64,000 bases of DNA from Osedax frankpressi (lineage: Eukaryota > Annelida > Polychaeta > Sabellida > Siboglinidae). The stretch spans positions 22,267,035 to 22,331,034 of the forward strand of contig OZ038316.1 in NCBI GenBank assembly GCA_964035775.1, written 5' to 3'. Of this stretch, positions 39,841 to 53,200 are shown piece after piece. Every line of letters begins with the position of its first letter. Within the stretch, counting starts at the first letter, position 1. The notes beneath the pieces were generated by a model, which worked only from the letters and a program-made list of their open reading frames with translations, did no database searches and was not told where the DNA came from. The translations under genes and the position numbers were made by a program.

Positions 39841-40494
39841 TAACTAAATACAATTATAGTACAGTATATATTTAAGTGCTAATAACAAAGATCTAATAGA
39901 ATCAATTGTTATTTGGATATTTTATACTTTAGAAAATTATAGAATATCTATTGATCAATTATAAATAGTTGTAATATATATTAAGGAAATTTAAATATTC
40001 TTGAAATATTAATTCAAATAAAATTGAAAATAAAATAAAAAAGTCAATAAAAAATCATTGACATTTTATGTTGATGGATAAAGTGAAACATTAAAAGCAT
40101 TCATCATAAAAAGTCTTTATTGTATAATTTGTATTTGATTTCATGTACAGTTATTTACACAAATCCTATATATTTCTACACATTTCCACATATTATACAA
40201 GATTACATTTATTATTACAAAAGTTATTATCTAAATTTAATCTATTTGTAAAATGTAATAAATACAATCAACAATTTGTTATCAGTTATTTTAAAAGTGA
40301 CATTTATTTTACTATAATGTATAACTAATGTTTTATCTGTTTCATCTCCACAATAAATAAGTCACTATCCAAAGACTAGAAACTTTTTTTCTCGATGCCT
40401 CTACAGATCTGACAATACAATGAATTCTAATAATCATTCTTTTGTCTTCTACAGCAATATTTCATTATATAACATACACATTATATTTATATTT
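39841..40494. other. AT-rich unique sequence
   Basis: No recognised coding block. Confidence 0.6.
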
Positions 40495-40742
40495 GTGTGT
40501 GGTGTGTGTGAGTGGTGGGTGTGTGTGGTGGGTGTGAGTGGTGGGGGTGAGTGGTGGGTGTGTGTGGTGGGTGTGAGTGATGTGTGTGTGTGGTGGGTGT
40601 GAGTGATGGGTGTGAGTGGGTGTGTGTGGTGGGTGTGTGTGATGTATGTGTGTGGGTGTTTGTGGTGGGTGTGTGTGATAGGTGTGTGTGGTGGGTGTGA
40701 GTGATGTGTGTGTGTGGTGGGTGTGAGTGATGGGTGTGAGTG
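40495..40742. repeat. GT-rich minisatellite (gtgtgtggtgggtgtgagtg)
   Basis: Roughly 20-25 bp units of gtgtgtggtgggtgtgagtgatg, irregular. Confidence 0.85.
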
Positions 40743-41690
40743 CTATTTTAATAAAAGAGTGCTAGTGGTAAGAATGTATAGAGTAATAGAACAAGTAGTA
40801 ATGTTAAGTGCACATATGCTATGAGGGTAAGAAGGTGTAGGTGTAACTATGGAACAGGGTATGTTGGTAACTATGGAGATGGTGGTGTTGTAATTGAGAT
40901 AGGTCTAACAGATAGTATATCTCTGTATGTGAATAAATACACTGTCCGAATAATTTTCTCTGCGAAAATCAATATGTAAATAGAATATTGCACGTTTTTT
41001 TGAGTGTCTTTGTTTTCTTTAGATATGTCTTTACATTGATCATTAAAATATACAATATTTATCTAATTCATTTATATTATTATTCTATATTTATAATTTA
41101 AAATATATTTTAATCTGTTATATTAATTTGTTATTTAGACTTGATATTTGTTGAGATAAAATCCACAGAAATACTCGAGAAAAACACAAATAATTTAATA
41201 TTTACATTTCGAACAATATTTAATTTTATATGAAGTTTAAATTTCACATATGCTTTGATTTTTAACATTTAAATTTACAAATACTATAAGAATATTATTA
41301 CGATATTTTTCAAACAATGTAAAATATAAACTCTATAGATAACTATAGATTAAATGGATTTACTATTATTAGTTTATTTTTATATATTTTATTATTATTG
41401 AATAATATAGAATATATCTTAGTAATTATTCTATGAACTTAAAAACAAAGACAAAATATATTCTCTAGGATATGTAGAGTTTTGTTAATAGCCATTGAAA
41501 ATAATTTGTAAATGTTTCGCCATTGAATTCAAAAAGTAATTCCTCACATTTTTGTAAAATATTCATAAAAACTATTGGAGATTTCTTCAATTTAATTTGT
41601 TGCAGCTAGTAATTTATCTATGGATTTGGTGTTTATTGTGAAAAGTGCTGTGTTACCATTTCCAATGATGACTTTGTATACATGAGATGT
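40743..41690. other. AT-rich unique sequence
   Basis: No recognised coding block. Confidence 0.6.
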
Positions 41691-41694
41691 TCTT

Positions 41695-42140
41695 GGAGTA
41701 ATGGAGCTGGAGTAGTGTGGCTGGAGTAGTGGTGCTAGAGTAGTGGGGCTGGAGTAGTGGAGCTGGAGTAGTGGAGGTGGAGTTGGAGTAGTGGTGCTCG
41801 AGTAGTGGAGTTGGAGTAGTGGAGGTGGTGCTGGAGTAGTGGTGCTCGAGTAGTGGAGTTGGAGTAGTGGAGGTGGTGCTGGAGTAGTGGTACTGGAGTA
41901 GTGGTACTGGAGTAGTGGAGCTGGAGTAGTGGAGGTGGAGTAGTGGGGCTGGAGTAGTGAGGCTGGAGTAGTGGGGCTGGAATAGTGAGGCTGGAGTAGT
42001 GGGGCTGGAGTAGTGGAGGTGGTGCTGGAGTAGTGGTACTGGAGTAGTGGAGCTGGAGTAGTGGAGGTGGTGCTGGAGTAGTGGTACTGGAGTAGTGGTA
42101 CTGGAGTAGTGGAGCTGGAGTAGTGGATCTGGAGTAGTGG
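41695..42140. repeat. 12-15 bp minisatellite (ggagtagtggagct)
   Basis: Purine-rich + strand; about 33 copies of ggagtagtgg with variable tails. The long minus-strand frame is a Tyr/Ser/Pro/Leu translation of it. Confidence 0.9.
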
Positions 42141-42239
42141 CTACAGTGTGGGTGTTAGTAGCAGAGTAAGTTATAACTGTTGGAATGAAGATAGATAATA
42201 TTGATACTGGTAGAGATAGAAGTAGTGGTCTCAAGTAGT

Positions 42240-42560
42240 GGTGGAGAGCTAGTGGTAACATAGGGTTGGTAACGGGGGGCCGGGGGGAGGTGGGGGCGAG
42301 AGAATATAGAAGTTGTGGTCTCAAGTAGAGGTGGTGAGCGAGTGGTAACATAGGGTTGGTAACGGGGGGCCGGGGGGAGGGGGGGGCGAGAGAAGATAGA
42401 AGTTGTGGTCTCAAGTAGAGGTGGTGAGCGAGTGGTAACATAGGGTTGGTAACGGGGGGCCGGGGGGAGGGGGGGCGAGAGAAGATAGATGTTGTGGTCT
42501 CAAGTAGTGGTGGTGAGCGAGTGGGGTTGGTAACGGGGGGCCGGGGGGGGGGGGGGCGAG
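42240..42560. repeat. 90-bp repeat with long G runs
   Basis: About 3.6 copies of a 90-bp unit that includes ggtaacggggggccgggg, starting near 42255, 42345 and 42435. It ends about 65 bp before the first Trio exon. The G runs (up to 13 G) favour quadruplex formation. Confidence 0.9.
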
Positions 42561-42625
42561 ATAGAAGCAGTTACCACGTTGTCGTAAGCGGTACCTAACC
42601 AAATTACTCTCGGACTGTTTCGCAG

Positions 42626-44258
42626 GCGACTCCGGCTTATTGGCTAAAGATATCCTTTCCCTGCTCAACGAACGTTTTGTTTATCTGCCCGGGGGTCGAG
42701 ACTTTCGCGGGGGCGTAACTTTGGTGTTCCCGTCGCAAACCTCCTTTAGCAGCACGGGCGGGGCTGCCTCGGTCAAGCACTTTGCTGACCTCAGGACCGT
42801 CGTTCGCTATCTACTGTCTTTGTGCAGGTTTCTAGTTATTTGTATCTTATTGTTTTCTTTGTACTCTTTGTACTGTCTTTGTACTAAATGTCCTTTAATA
42901 TTAAATCTAGCATTATATATTTCTATGTATAAATCTGGTAGCTTCCATACGAGTGTTATAATCATCTGCCTAACTCGATGTGGATTGTACCATTCTCCTT
43001 TCCTTAAGCCTTACCACTTCTGATTAACCCAAACCTCCTTGACAAGTGCCTTTCTTACAATTGCACTCCGACAATCTCCGTAGCGATGACGTACACACTT
43101 ACGGCATTACTGCGATTGTGGACATGCGTGGTGGCGCCACCTGGCACAACGTTAAACCCGCTCTCAAGGTGCTACAGGAGAGCCACGCCCACAATGTACA
43201 CACCGCCTACATCATCAAACCGGACAAGTTCTGGGAGAAACACAAAACCAGCATTGCGAGTTCAAAATACAAATTTGAGGTAGAAATTTCATTTTCATCC
43301 AAACTTCGTAGAATTAGGTTCAGAATTCGAGTTGCAGTTTCTTCAATTGACTTTCTACTATTTGTTATTTATATATTTATTTATACGTAGAATCATATTC
43401 CAATTGTAGTCGAGGGTGTTATGCAATTAATATAATCAAAGAAATTATTTTAAATACATTTCATAATCGCCTAGCTACACAATACACCTTTTATAAACCT
43501 CACTACACCCCTCACTACACCTCAATACACCTCAATACACCTCAATGCACCCCTCACTACCCCTCACTACCCCTCACTACCCCTCACTACCCCTCACTAC
43601 CCCTCACTACCCCTCACTACCCCTCACTACCCCTCACTACCCCTCACTACCCCTCACTACCCCTCACTACACCTCACTACACCTCACTACCCCTCACTAC
43701 ACCTCACTACACCTCACTACCCCTCACTACCCCTCACTACACCTCACTACACCTCACTACCCCTCACTACACCTCAATACACCTCACTACCCCTCACTAC
43801 ACCTCAATACACCTCAATACACCTCAATGCACCCCTCACTACCCCTCACTACCCCTCACTACCCCTCACTACCCCTCACTACACCTCACTACACCTCACT
43901 ACCCCTCACTACACCTCACTACACCTCACTACCCCTCACTACCCCTCACTACACCTCACTACACCTCACTACCCCTCACTACACCTCAATACACCTCACT
44001 ACCCCTCACTACACCTCAATACACTTCTTGTACATTTCTTAATACATTCTCTTAATACAACAAATCACGCAGATTACGATGATATCCCTGGATGGCCTAC
44101 AGCGCCACCTAGCTCTAGACCAACTGACCGCTGACCACGGGGGCACGTTGCACTACGACCACTCTGAATGGGTGACCTTGAGAATGCAGTTTGAAACATT
44201 GACCTCTGCCGCAATCGCGGGACGAGATGACCTCAACCACTTGTCTCAACATCTGCAG
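42626..44258 (+). other. Trio Sec14 (CRAL-TRIO) domain, exons A-C
   Basis: Three exons encode the lipid-binding-type Sec14 domain. It opens with LLAKDILSLLNERFVYLPGG, then RDFRGGVTLVFPSQ, the core strand YGITAIVDMRGGATWHNV, and the terminal SLDGLQRHLALDQLTADHGG followed by TLHYDHSEWVTL. The order matches human TRIO. The human loop SEEVCKRG is shorter here. Exons A and B are markedly GC-rich against their introns. Confidence 0.93.
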
Positions 44259-47200
44259 GTCTAGGACCGCGTTTAGTCACGAGTCAGCAATTAAACACAT
44301 TTAGATATCGTCCTCTTGCTAAACCCTGCTCCACGTAAACAGCCTTTAACTATCAATTTACAGACAATTACCTGCGTACAGCAATACTACCTCTATCTCG
44401 AAATCATGTATATACACTATTACGATAGATCTTTTAAACATTCAACCTTTGACCTCTACAGGCCGCCGAACTCGCCAACGACACTTTGTCTGCTAAGAAG
44501 GCAATTGCTGACCATTCCGGACCCATCTCGAATCGTATTAAGGACGTCGGCGTGGAAACCATTGTGAACTCGATGGATGCATTGGTCACTCACCTGGCTA
44601 TGTATGGTTGGCAATGCCCACACCTATGGCCAATGTCCATACTATACCCACAAACAATTTACCTACTACTCTAACTACTATTATTACTCACTACTACACT
44701 CACTACTACACTCACTACTACACTCACTACTACACTCACTACTACACTCACTACTACACTCACTACTACACTCACTACTACACTCACTACTACACTCACT
44801 ACTACACTCACTACTTCACTCACTACTACACTCACTACTACACTCACTACTACACTCACTACTACACTCACTACTATACTCACTACTACACTCACTACTA
44901 CACTCACTATTACACTCACACTACACTCACTGCTACACTCACTACTACACTCACTACTACACTCACTACTACACTCACTACTACACTCACTACTACACTC
45001 ACTACTACACTCACTACTACACTCACTACTACACTCACTACTATACTCACTACATTACTCCCTACTACACTTACTACTACACTCACTACTACACTCACTA
45101 CTACACTCACTACTACACTCACTACTACACTCACTACTACACTCACTACTACACTCACTACTATACTCACTACATTACTCCCTACTACACTTACTACTAC
45201 ACTCACTACTACACTCACTACTACACTCACTACTACACTCACTACTACACTCACTACTACACTCACTACTACACTCACTAATATACTCACTACTATACTC
45301 ACTACTACACTCACTACTACACTCACTACTACACTCACTACTACACTCACTATTACACTCACTACTATACTCACTACTATACTCACTACTACACTCACTA
45401 CTACACTCACTAATATACTCACTACTATACTCACTACTACACTCACTACTACACTCACTACTTCACTCACTACTACACTCACTACTACACTCACTACTAC
45501 ACTCACTACTACACTCACTACTATACTCACTACTACACTCACTACTACACTCACTACTATACTCACTACTACACTCACTACTACACTCACTACTACACTC
45601 ACTACTACACTCACTACTATACTATCTACAACACATTACTATATAGTGTAAACTAATATCAATACACTAACTACTATACAAATCACACACCACACACACA
45701 CCACACACACCACACACACCACACACAGACCGCACACTCACCACACACTACATAAATAACTTACAATATTACTTCATCTAAATGTATCACATTTTGTTTT
45801 TGTATATTTTTGTTGCTGATTGCCTGGCAACCATGCAATTAGTTACTCCCCTTTGACCAAGCCCCTTTGGTACCTACCTTTGACCACTCTCATTTGGTCC
45901 CTCCCCTTTGTCCCTCCCCTTTGTTTCTCCCCTTGGCCACTCCCCTTGTCCATTCCTCTTGGTCCCTCCCCTTGGTCCCTCCCTTTGCTCCTCCCCTTGG
46001 TCCCTCCCCTTGACCACTCCCCTTGGTCCCTCCTTGGCCATTCTCCTTGTTCTTCCCTTTGCCCACCCTCTTTGGCCATTTCCCTTGACCAATCCCCTTG
46101 ACCACTCCCCATCATTTAGAATTAATATTAATAGAATGGCAATTTTTGTTCTCTTGATTGAATTGTTTCAAATTCCATTGTTGTAATGCCGACCTAACAC
46201 TATATTATTCGCAAACTCTTTACTTGTGCTCTCTATTGGCAATCGGACGACTTCCTTTATGTCTTTGGTAGATATTCGATTTGATTCCCAGAACCTAGTG
46301 GCGCGTTCGTTTCGTTCGTGATTTCATTGTGTTCCTAAATTAGATTCTACGCAATGGATATAATACGTACGTCTTATCTAATCAGAACCTCCGCTATCTA
46401 ATACGAGACCCTTAGATCTCACCTCGTCTGGCTAGCTTCTTCTAGATCAATAATCGGCCATACGACACTCGATTAAAAACATTTCCGTGTTCTCCCCCGC
46501 ATCCGCATCTCCGTCTGACTCCGCCTACTTCCTATCGTCTCGGCCGGACCCCATTTCTCCTATGCACCGTTGTCCACGCGCCCCCGCTTCGGCCTCCCAG
46601 CCCCGCTTCGGCCTCCCAGCCCCGCTGACTCAATTCCTTCGGCGCCCTCCTCCGCCGCGTCTCTACTCCCTGTTCCCTTTCCGCAGCCTCCAACGCCGAC
46701 TACAAAGCGATGAGGAAGTCGATGAGTCACTCCAAGGACTCGCTGACCGCTTGCCACCACGCCATTTTGTCTTTGTGGAGCTCCAGGCGTCACCTTTTGG
46801 AGAAATGTTTCCAGTTACGCGTTTTTCAAGTTGACGTTAAGAATGTTTGTGATTAAATATATCTAGTTACTTTTAAGCTAATTGTAACCTCTAAGTAGCC
46901 GTCCTTTAATTAGAGCATTTAATCGCTAATTGACTAATTAGACAATCTAATTAAACCCGTTGCACAAGAATTAGGTATTATCTAATTATTGATGATGAAA
47001 TTATTAAGACTATTATAGGAATTGTAAATAATGGTATTCATATCATACTTACTGTTTGATGTATTGTTTTCGACTAATGACTTAAAACGTGTTATGCAAT
47101 ATTGTAATATTATTATATAATTCTACAAAATGTTTACAATAAGAAAAGATTTGCAAAACATAAATTGTGGAAATTATTTTCTAGAATTAGTTCCATTTAT

Positions 47201-50200
47201 GAAATTCATTTATATTATTCAAAATATATCGATTAGTGAATGTATTCTTCATGTTTATCTAACCATTGTCAAGAATTATACATAATCTTAATTAATATTT
47301 GCCTATTCAATACCCATAACTTAAATCAATAAATAATAACTGAGAAATTTCATATAAAAAATATACATTGCATAATAAACTATATTATATTAACTTCACT
47401 TTATATGCTACATAATATGTACTACATACTATGTACTACGTACTACATACTATGTACTATATACTACTTCCTATCTTCAATATAATATCCACTCGATTAA
47501 TGTATTTATAAAACAAACTTGAGCTCAATTTGTTTTCAAATTTGCAATTAATAAACTAATTTATAAAATATCCCCTTACTCACTATTTTCAGTTTATCGT
47601 GTTTATTAATAGATTGCCATTTAATTAGATAATTACTAACTGCACTAATTACCAATGATGTCACGGACCAACAGTTGATTGACAGCATCGGCCATAAGAA
47701 AGACCTGTTCCTGGTGAATTACATTGAGATTGGTAACAGCCACGCTATGAGTTCTGAATTGCTAATGGAGCATTCGCAGTTTGCAGACGAGTGTATGGTT
47801 GGTAGGGCGAGGGTAGGGCGAGGGTATGGGGTTTATGAAGTCTGGTGGAGCTGTGGGGGGGAAGGTGGTGGGAAGGTGGACCGTGAAAAAAGTTATCCCT
47901 ATTTAAATTCTCAGTTTTGTGAAAATAATTGAATTGCAAATAATATTTTATTAAAATTATTATTCAAAATATTTTTTGATTATTAGCAATTTCCCTACTA
48001 ATCTATTTAATTTGTACTCGTTAAACCAGCATCTTAAGCCACGCCCACCCTACCACCCTAAGCCAGCACCCTAAGCCAGCACCCTAAACCAGCACCCTAA
48101 GCCAGCACCCTAAGCCAGCACCCTAAGCCAGTACCCTAAGCCAGCACCCTAAGCCAGCACCCTAAGCCAGCACCCTAAGCCAGCACCCTAAGCCAGCACC
48201 CTAAGCCAGCACCCTAAGCCACGCCCTAAACCAGCACCCTAAGCCACGCCTTAAACCAGCACCCTAAGCCAGCACCCTAAGCCACGCCCTAAACCAGCAC
48301 CCTAAGCCAGCACCCTAAGCCAGCACCCTAAGCCAGCACCCTAAGCCAGCACCCTAAGCCAGCACCCTAAGCCAGCACCCTAAGCCACGCCCTAAACCAG
48401 CACCCTAAGCCACGCCCTAAACCAGCACCCTAAGCCAGCACCCTAAGCCACGCCCTAAACCAGCACCCTAAGCCAGCACCCTAAGCCACGCCCTAAGCCA
48501 GCACCCTAAGCCACGCCCTAAACCAGCACCCTAAGCCACGCCCTAAACCAGCGCCCTAAACCAGCACCCTAAGCCAGCACCCTAAGCCACGCCCTAAACC
48601 AGCACCCTAAGCCACGCCCTAAACCAGCGCCCTAAACCAGCACCCTAAGCCAGCACCCTAAGCCAGCACCCTAAGCCACGCCCTAAACCAGCGCCCTAAA
48701 CCAGCACCATAAGCCAGCACCCTAAGCCAGCACCCTAAGCCAGCACCCTAAGCCAGCACCCTAAACCAGCACCCTAAACCAGCACCCTAAACCAGCACCC
48801 TAAACCAGCACCCTAAGCCAGCACCCTAAGCCAGCACCCTAGGCCAGCACCCTAAGCCACGCCCACTAAGGGTGGTCGTTTTCATATTTTTTTTCAGATA
48901 TCTAATTGAAAATAATGTATTCATATAGAGTTTTATCATATTATCATGTAAAAAAAATTTCAGTTAATTTAGAGCATTTATGGGACCGCGATAACAGTTA
49001 CAATTTTTGTATGTGATAGATGAGAAAATTTACATTGAAAAATATGAAAATTATAGAATATCACTTTAAACTATAGATAATGATTATTATACCATACAAT
49101 CTTGCTATCTGGTAAAGTATGTCAATTATATATGAATAAAAATGAAAAATAAATATTCTGTTATATTATGTGGCATTTTTAGGCGATTTATGATTTTTTT
49201 TTTTTTTGCAAAAAAAAATTATTTTTCAAAAAAAAAATTGTTTTCCAATTCTATTTTTTAATTTTCTTTTTAAATCTACCATTATTAGTATGCAATATAT
49301 AAGTGTGATTTAATAAAAGTGTTAAAAAAGATTGTTAATAGACAATATAAGCATATTTTTAAAATATGTTAAAAATATTACAACTAATCACCAAGAGGGG
49401 TGAAAATATGAAAATTTAAAATAAAAATGTTCGCTTTATTATCAACACCGTAGTATATAGAATAAAATAAATATTTTTTGCCGTCTAAATATATTCACTT
49501 ATAAATTCTAATTTTCACATACAATTGAATTGATAAAAAAATAAAATTTTATAAAAAAAAAGTTAATATAATATTATTTATATAAATAAATTTTTTATTA
49601 ATTCTACTATTAATCATAATATCTATATTATTATAAGAAATTAAAACATTTATCATTATTAATAAATCAGTTATCATTTTAAAGAGCTATAATATATATA
49701 TATATGAAGTATAATAATTCTTTTGAAAATACTATTTATTATATCATATTATTAATTAAATAACATAAATATATATAATAAAGAAATTAACATCGTTGAA
49801 TGAAATCGCGCTTAGAAATAAAATTTGGAATTAATTTCCGCTCCATAAGTGTAATATTTATACGAGCATCTCTTTTATCAGCGGAAATTATTGTTTTCGA
49901 TGTCTGAGATACTAAACGAATATGTCTTTCGACGGATTGAGTATGGCTTGGGTTTGGTGGAAAAGATATTACTGGTACAATATTATTAATGTAGTCAGTG
50001 AAACACGAGCTGGAAATATGTTTTGTTAGAACAGATTCCAGCCATATTCCTTCATTATCTATTAAATCAAAATATTCCTCTGCATCAAAATTTATAACGG
50101 GCTTCTCAAATTTTCTAACTGTTCTTTCATCAATACTTCTACATTCAATAATTCTTTGTGCTGCTTTAAATCGTATAGAAGGTCTTTCATCATTCAACAT

Positions 50201-53200
50201 GGCACACAGTAAATTCTCGCTATGCAATGAATATGAATTATTACTAATTATTCTTTTTACAATGTCAATTATGCGCTGATCATTTAAAGCTTTTGTATTA
50301 GTTATCATGTTGTGAATATGGTTAGGAGTTTTTGTAAAAATAGGTTGTGCTTTTACAGCAAACCATGTACGTGCATAAACATTAATTATATATTTGAGGG
50401 GTTTTCTATGGAAATATAGACACGTAAAATTCTATTGGCAGTTCATCGATGTCGCTTTCGCTATCACTATCAATATATTCATGTGAAGAATCTTCATTGT
50501 TTCTATTGAGATAGTTAAAATATATTATTAAAAATATAATTATCCAACTTGAAAGATTTTATAAATATTCTATAATTCAAAATATATTAATTTCCATAAC
50601 GGTAATAATTTACAATATATCGTTGAATAGACAAACCGAGAATGACTGCCTCCATTAGTTTTATTGTATGAACTGCGACTTTGTTTAGATGTATCAATTC
50701 TTGTAGATAAGTCGATACATCTAAGCCTATTTGTCCTTTGGTCGTCTAGAAAAGATTTCTCAGACGGAGGAACACGTTTAAGGCGAAGACACCGACATTG
50801 ATCTTTACATTTACATGGGCATATATCGAATAATTTATCATATTTTTCTTTGTGAGTCTGGAAATATGTATCAAATTTGCTGTTGTTTAGACTTTTTTTA
50901 AGTTTAATCACTATCGATATATACGTAGATAGCTTTGCTGTCACGTAAGCTTTTGAAAATGTAGGCAGTGACGCTCTATGCCATATATCTAAAATTCTAA
51001 TTGCTGTTTGCGATTTAGCTGATGCATCGCAGCAGGGTTTTAACGATATATAATGCATATATATATCTAAATTAGTAGGTAGTTTTCGATAAGTCATAGT
51101 AGTAGGTGGAAAGTACGTATTAAATGATGATCGTGGTCTTAAATTCATAACTGTATGCAATTAAAAAGTAATAATGTTAAAATGTATATTTTAAAAATTT
51201 CAAATTTATAAACAATAACAATGTAGCAGTCATGCGCACAAGCTTCATCTTAATTTTCGAGATTCAAAATTTTGTAAACGAAGTAAAACATCTTAAACGA
51301 TATCGCGTCTTCAATATAGTCACTAAAATTACAGAAATTTGGTATTATTCTTATATTACCATACATTAAATAATACCATGATTTTAATTTGTATCTGTAA
51401 CTACCGACCACCCTTAACGCCCACCCCACCACCGACAGTCCATGCAACGTCAGATTTCGGCCGCAATCGACAGCGGACGGCTGCTCATCGGCGACCCGCG
51501 AGACCACTCCCACTCGCCGTTGGGGGCGTCCGCTGGTCACGCCCACTTCACCGAAGCGGCGGTGCGCGAAGCTACTCGGGGCCTCGACCGTCGGTGGCGC
51601 ACCCTGTTGGCAGCCATCGACGACCGTACAACGGTACTACGCCTGGCGGCCGGACTACACCGCCGAGCTGAACAGTATTCCTGCGAGGTCCCCGAGTGGA
51701 CTACTCTCTGCGATGGCTTGCACGTCCCCGATCATATCGTCGACCTCGAAGCCGCCATCGGAACACACCAGCACATGCTGAGGGACATCACCGACAGCTA
51801 TTCTAAGGTTTAGGGATATAGTTATCTTTGATTGTAACTAACCATTGTTATGTTTAATGTCTTCTTTTGTCATCATTACAATGTAAATGTTATTGACGCA
51901 CATCTCACCTCACCTCACCTTACCTCACCTCACCTCACATCACCTCACCTCACCTCACCTTACCTCACCTCACCTCACCTCTTCTCACCTCACCTCACCT
52001 TACCTCACCTCACCTCACCTCTTCTCACCTCACTTCACCTCACCTCACCTCACCTCACCTCTTCTCACCTCACTTCACCTCACCTCACCTCACCTCACCT
52101 CTTCTCACCTCACCTCACCTTACCTCACCTCACCTCACCTCTTCTCACCTCACTTCACCTCACCTCACCTCACCTCACCTCTCCTCACCTCTCCTCACCT
52201 CACTTCACCTCTCGTCGCCTCACCTCACTTCACCTCTCCTCACATCACCTCACATCACCTCACCTCACTTCACCTAATCTCACCTCACATCTCCTCACCT
52301 CACATCGCCTTAACCTACAACTTCACGTTACCCCATCTTCTATCAATTCAGTTGTGTTTGCAAGGGAAAGATCTACTGAATATTCTTCAAACACCAATTT
52401 CTGAAAGTGACTCTTTGAACTCAATAATGGCTTCAGCAGATTACAGCGCTGGAGCTAAACATGTATTGGACGTAGTTCATGAAGTTTGTGTTATATACTA
52501 TATATTTACACTATATATTTACACTATATATTTACACTATATATTTACACTATATATTTACACTATATATTTACACTATATATTTACACTATATATTTAC
52601 ACTATATTTACACTATATATTTACACTATATATTTACACTATATATTTACACTATATGTTTACACTATATATTTACACTATATATTTACACTATATATTT
52701 ACACTATATATTTACACTATATGTTTACACTATATATTTACACTATATTTACACTATATATTTACACTATATATTTACACTATATTTTTACACTATATAT
52801 TTACACTATATTTACACTATGTGTTTATACTGTTTTTCCATCAGTAGGATTTGTATACATAACAATTTATAAAATGTGGTTAAATTTGTAATTCATATTC
52901 TAAAAGAAATATTTATATATTTGACACATTCAACGAAATAAATTTTTTGTTCACATAATTAAATTAAATAATTTGATAAATTCTTAAGACATTTGATAAA
53001 TATTTGTTTATTTTATAACTATGTAATATGTAATATTTATAACTTTTTATAATATTGCTTTTATAATATTTATAATATTGCATTGACCTTTAAGAATCTA
53101 TAAAAATCTTTAATATGATATTTATATACAATTTATTTATAAATAAATAAATAAATAAAATATATTTATAAATAATCAAATCAATATTAAATATAAAAAT

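Noticed and set aside
41653-42668. Minus-strand 262- and 85-codon frames
   Set aside because: Translations of the ggagtagt and 90-bp G-rich repeats.
44577-45651. Long Leu/His/Tyr and Thr/Leu frames next to Trio exon D
   Set aside because: They start inside exon D in other frames and continue through the 12-bp array; the phase-correct exon ends at 44606.
46487-46834. 115-codon frame before Trio exon E
   Set aside because: A Ser/Pro/Arg low-complexity read through intron and then exon E in the wrong frame; the homologous frame starts at 46687.
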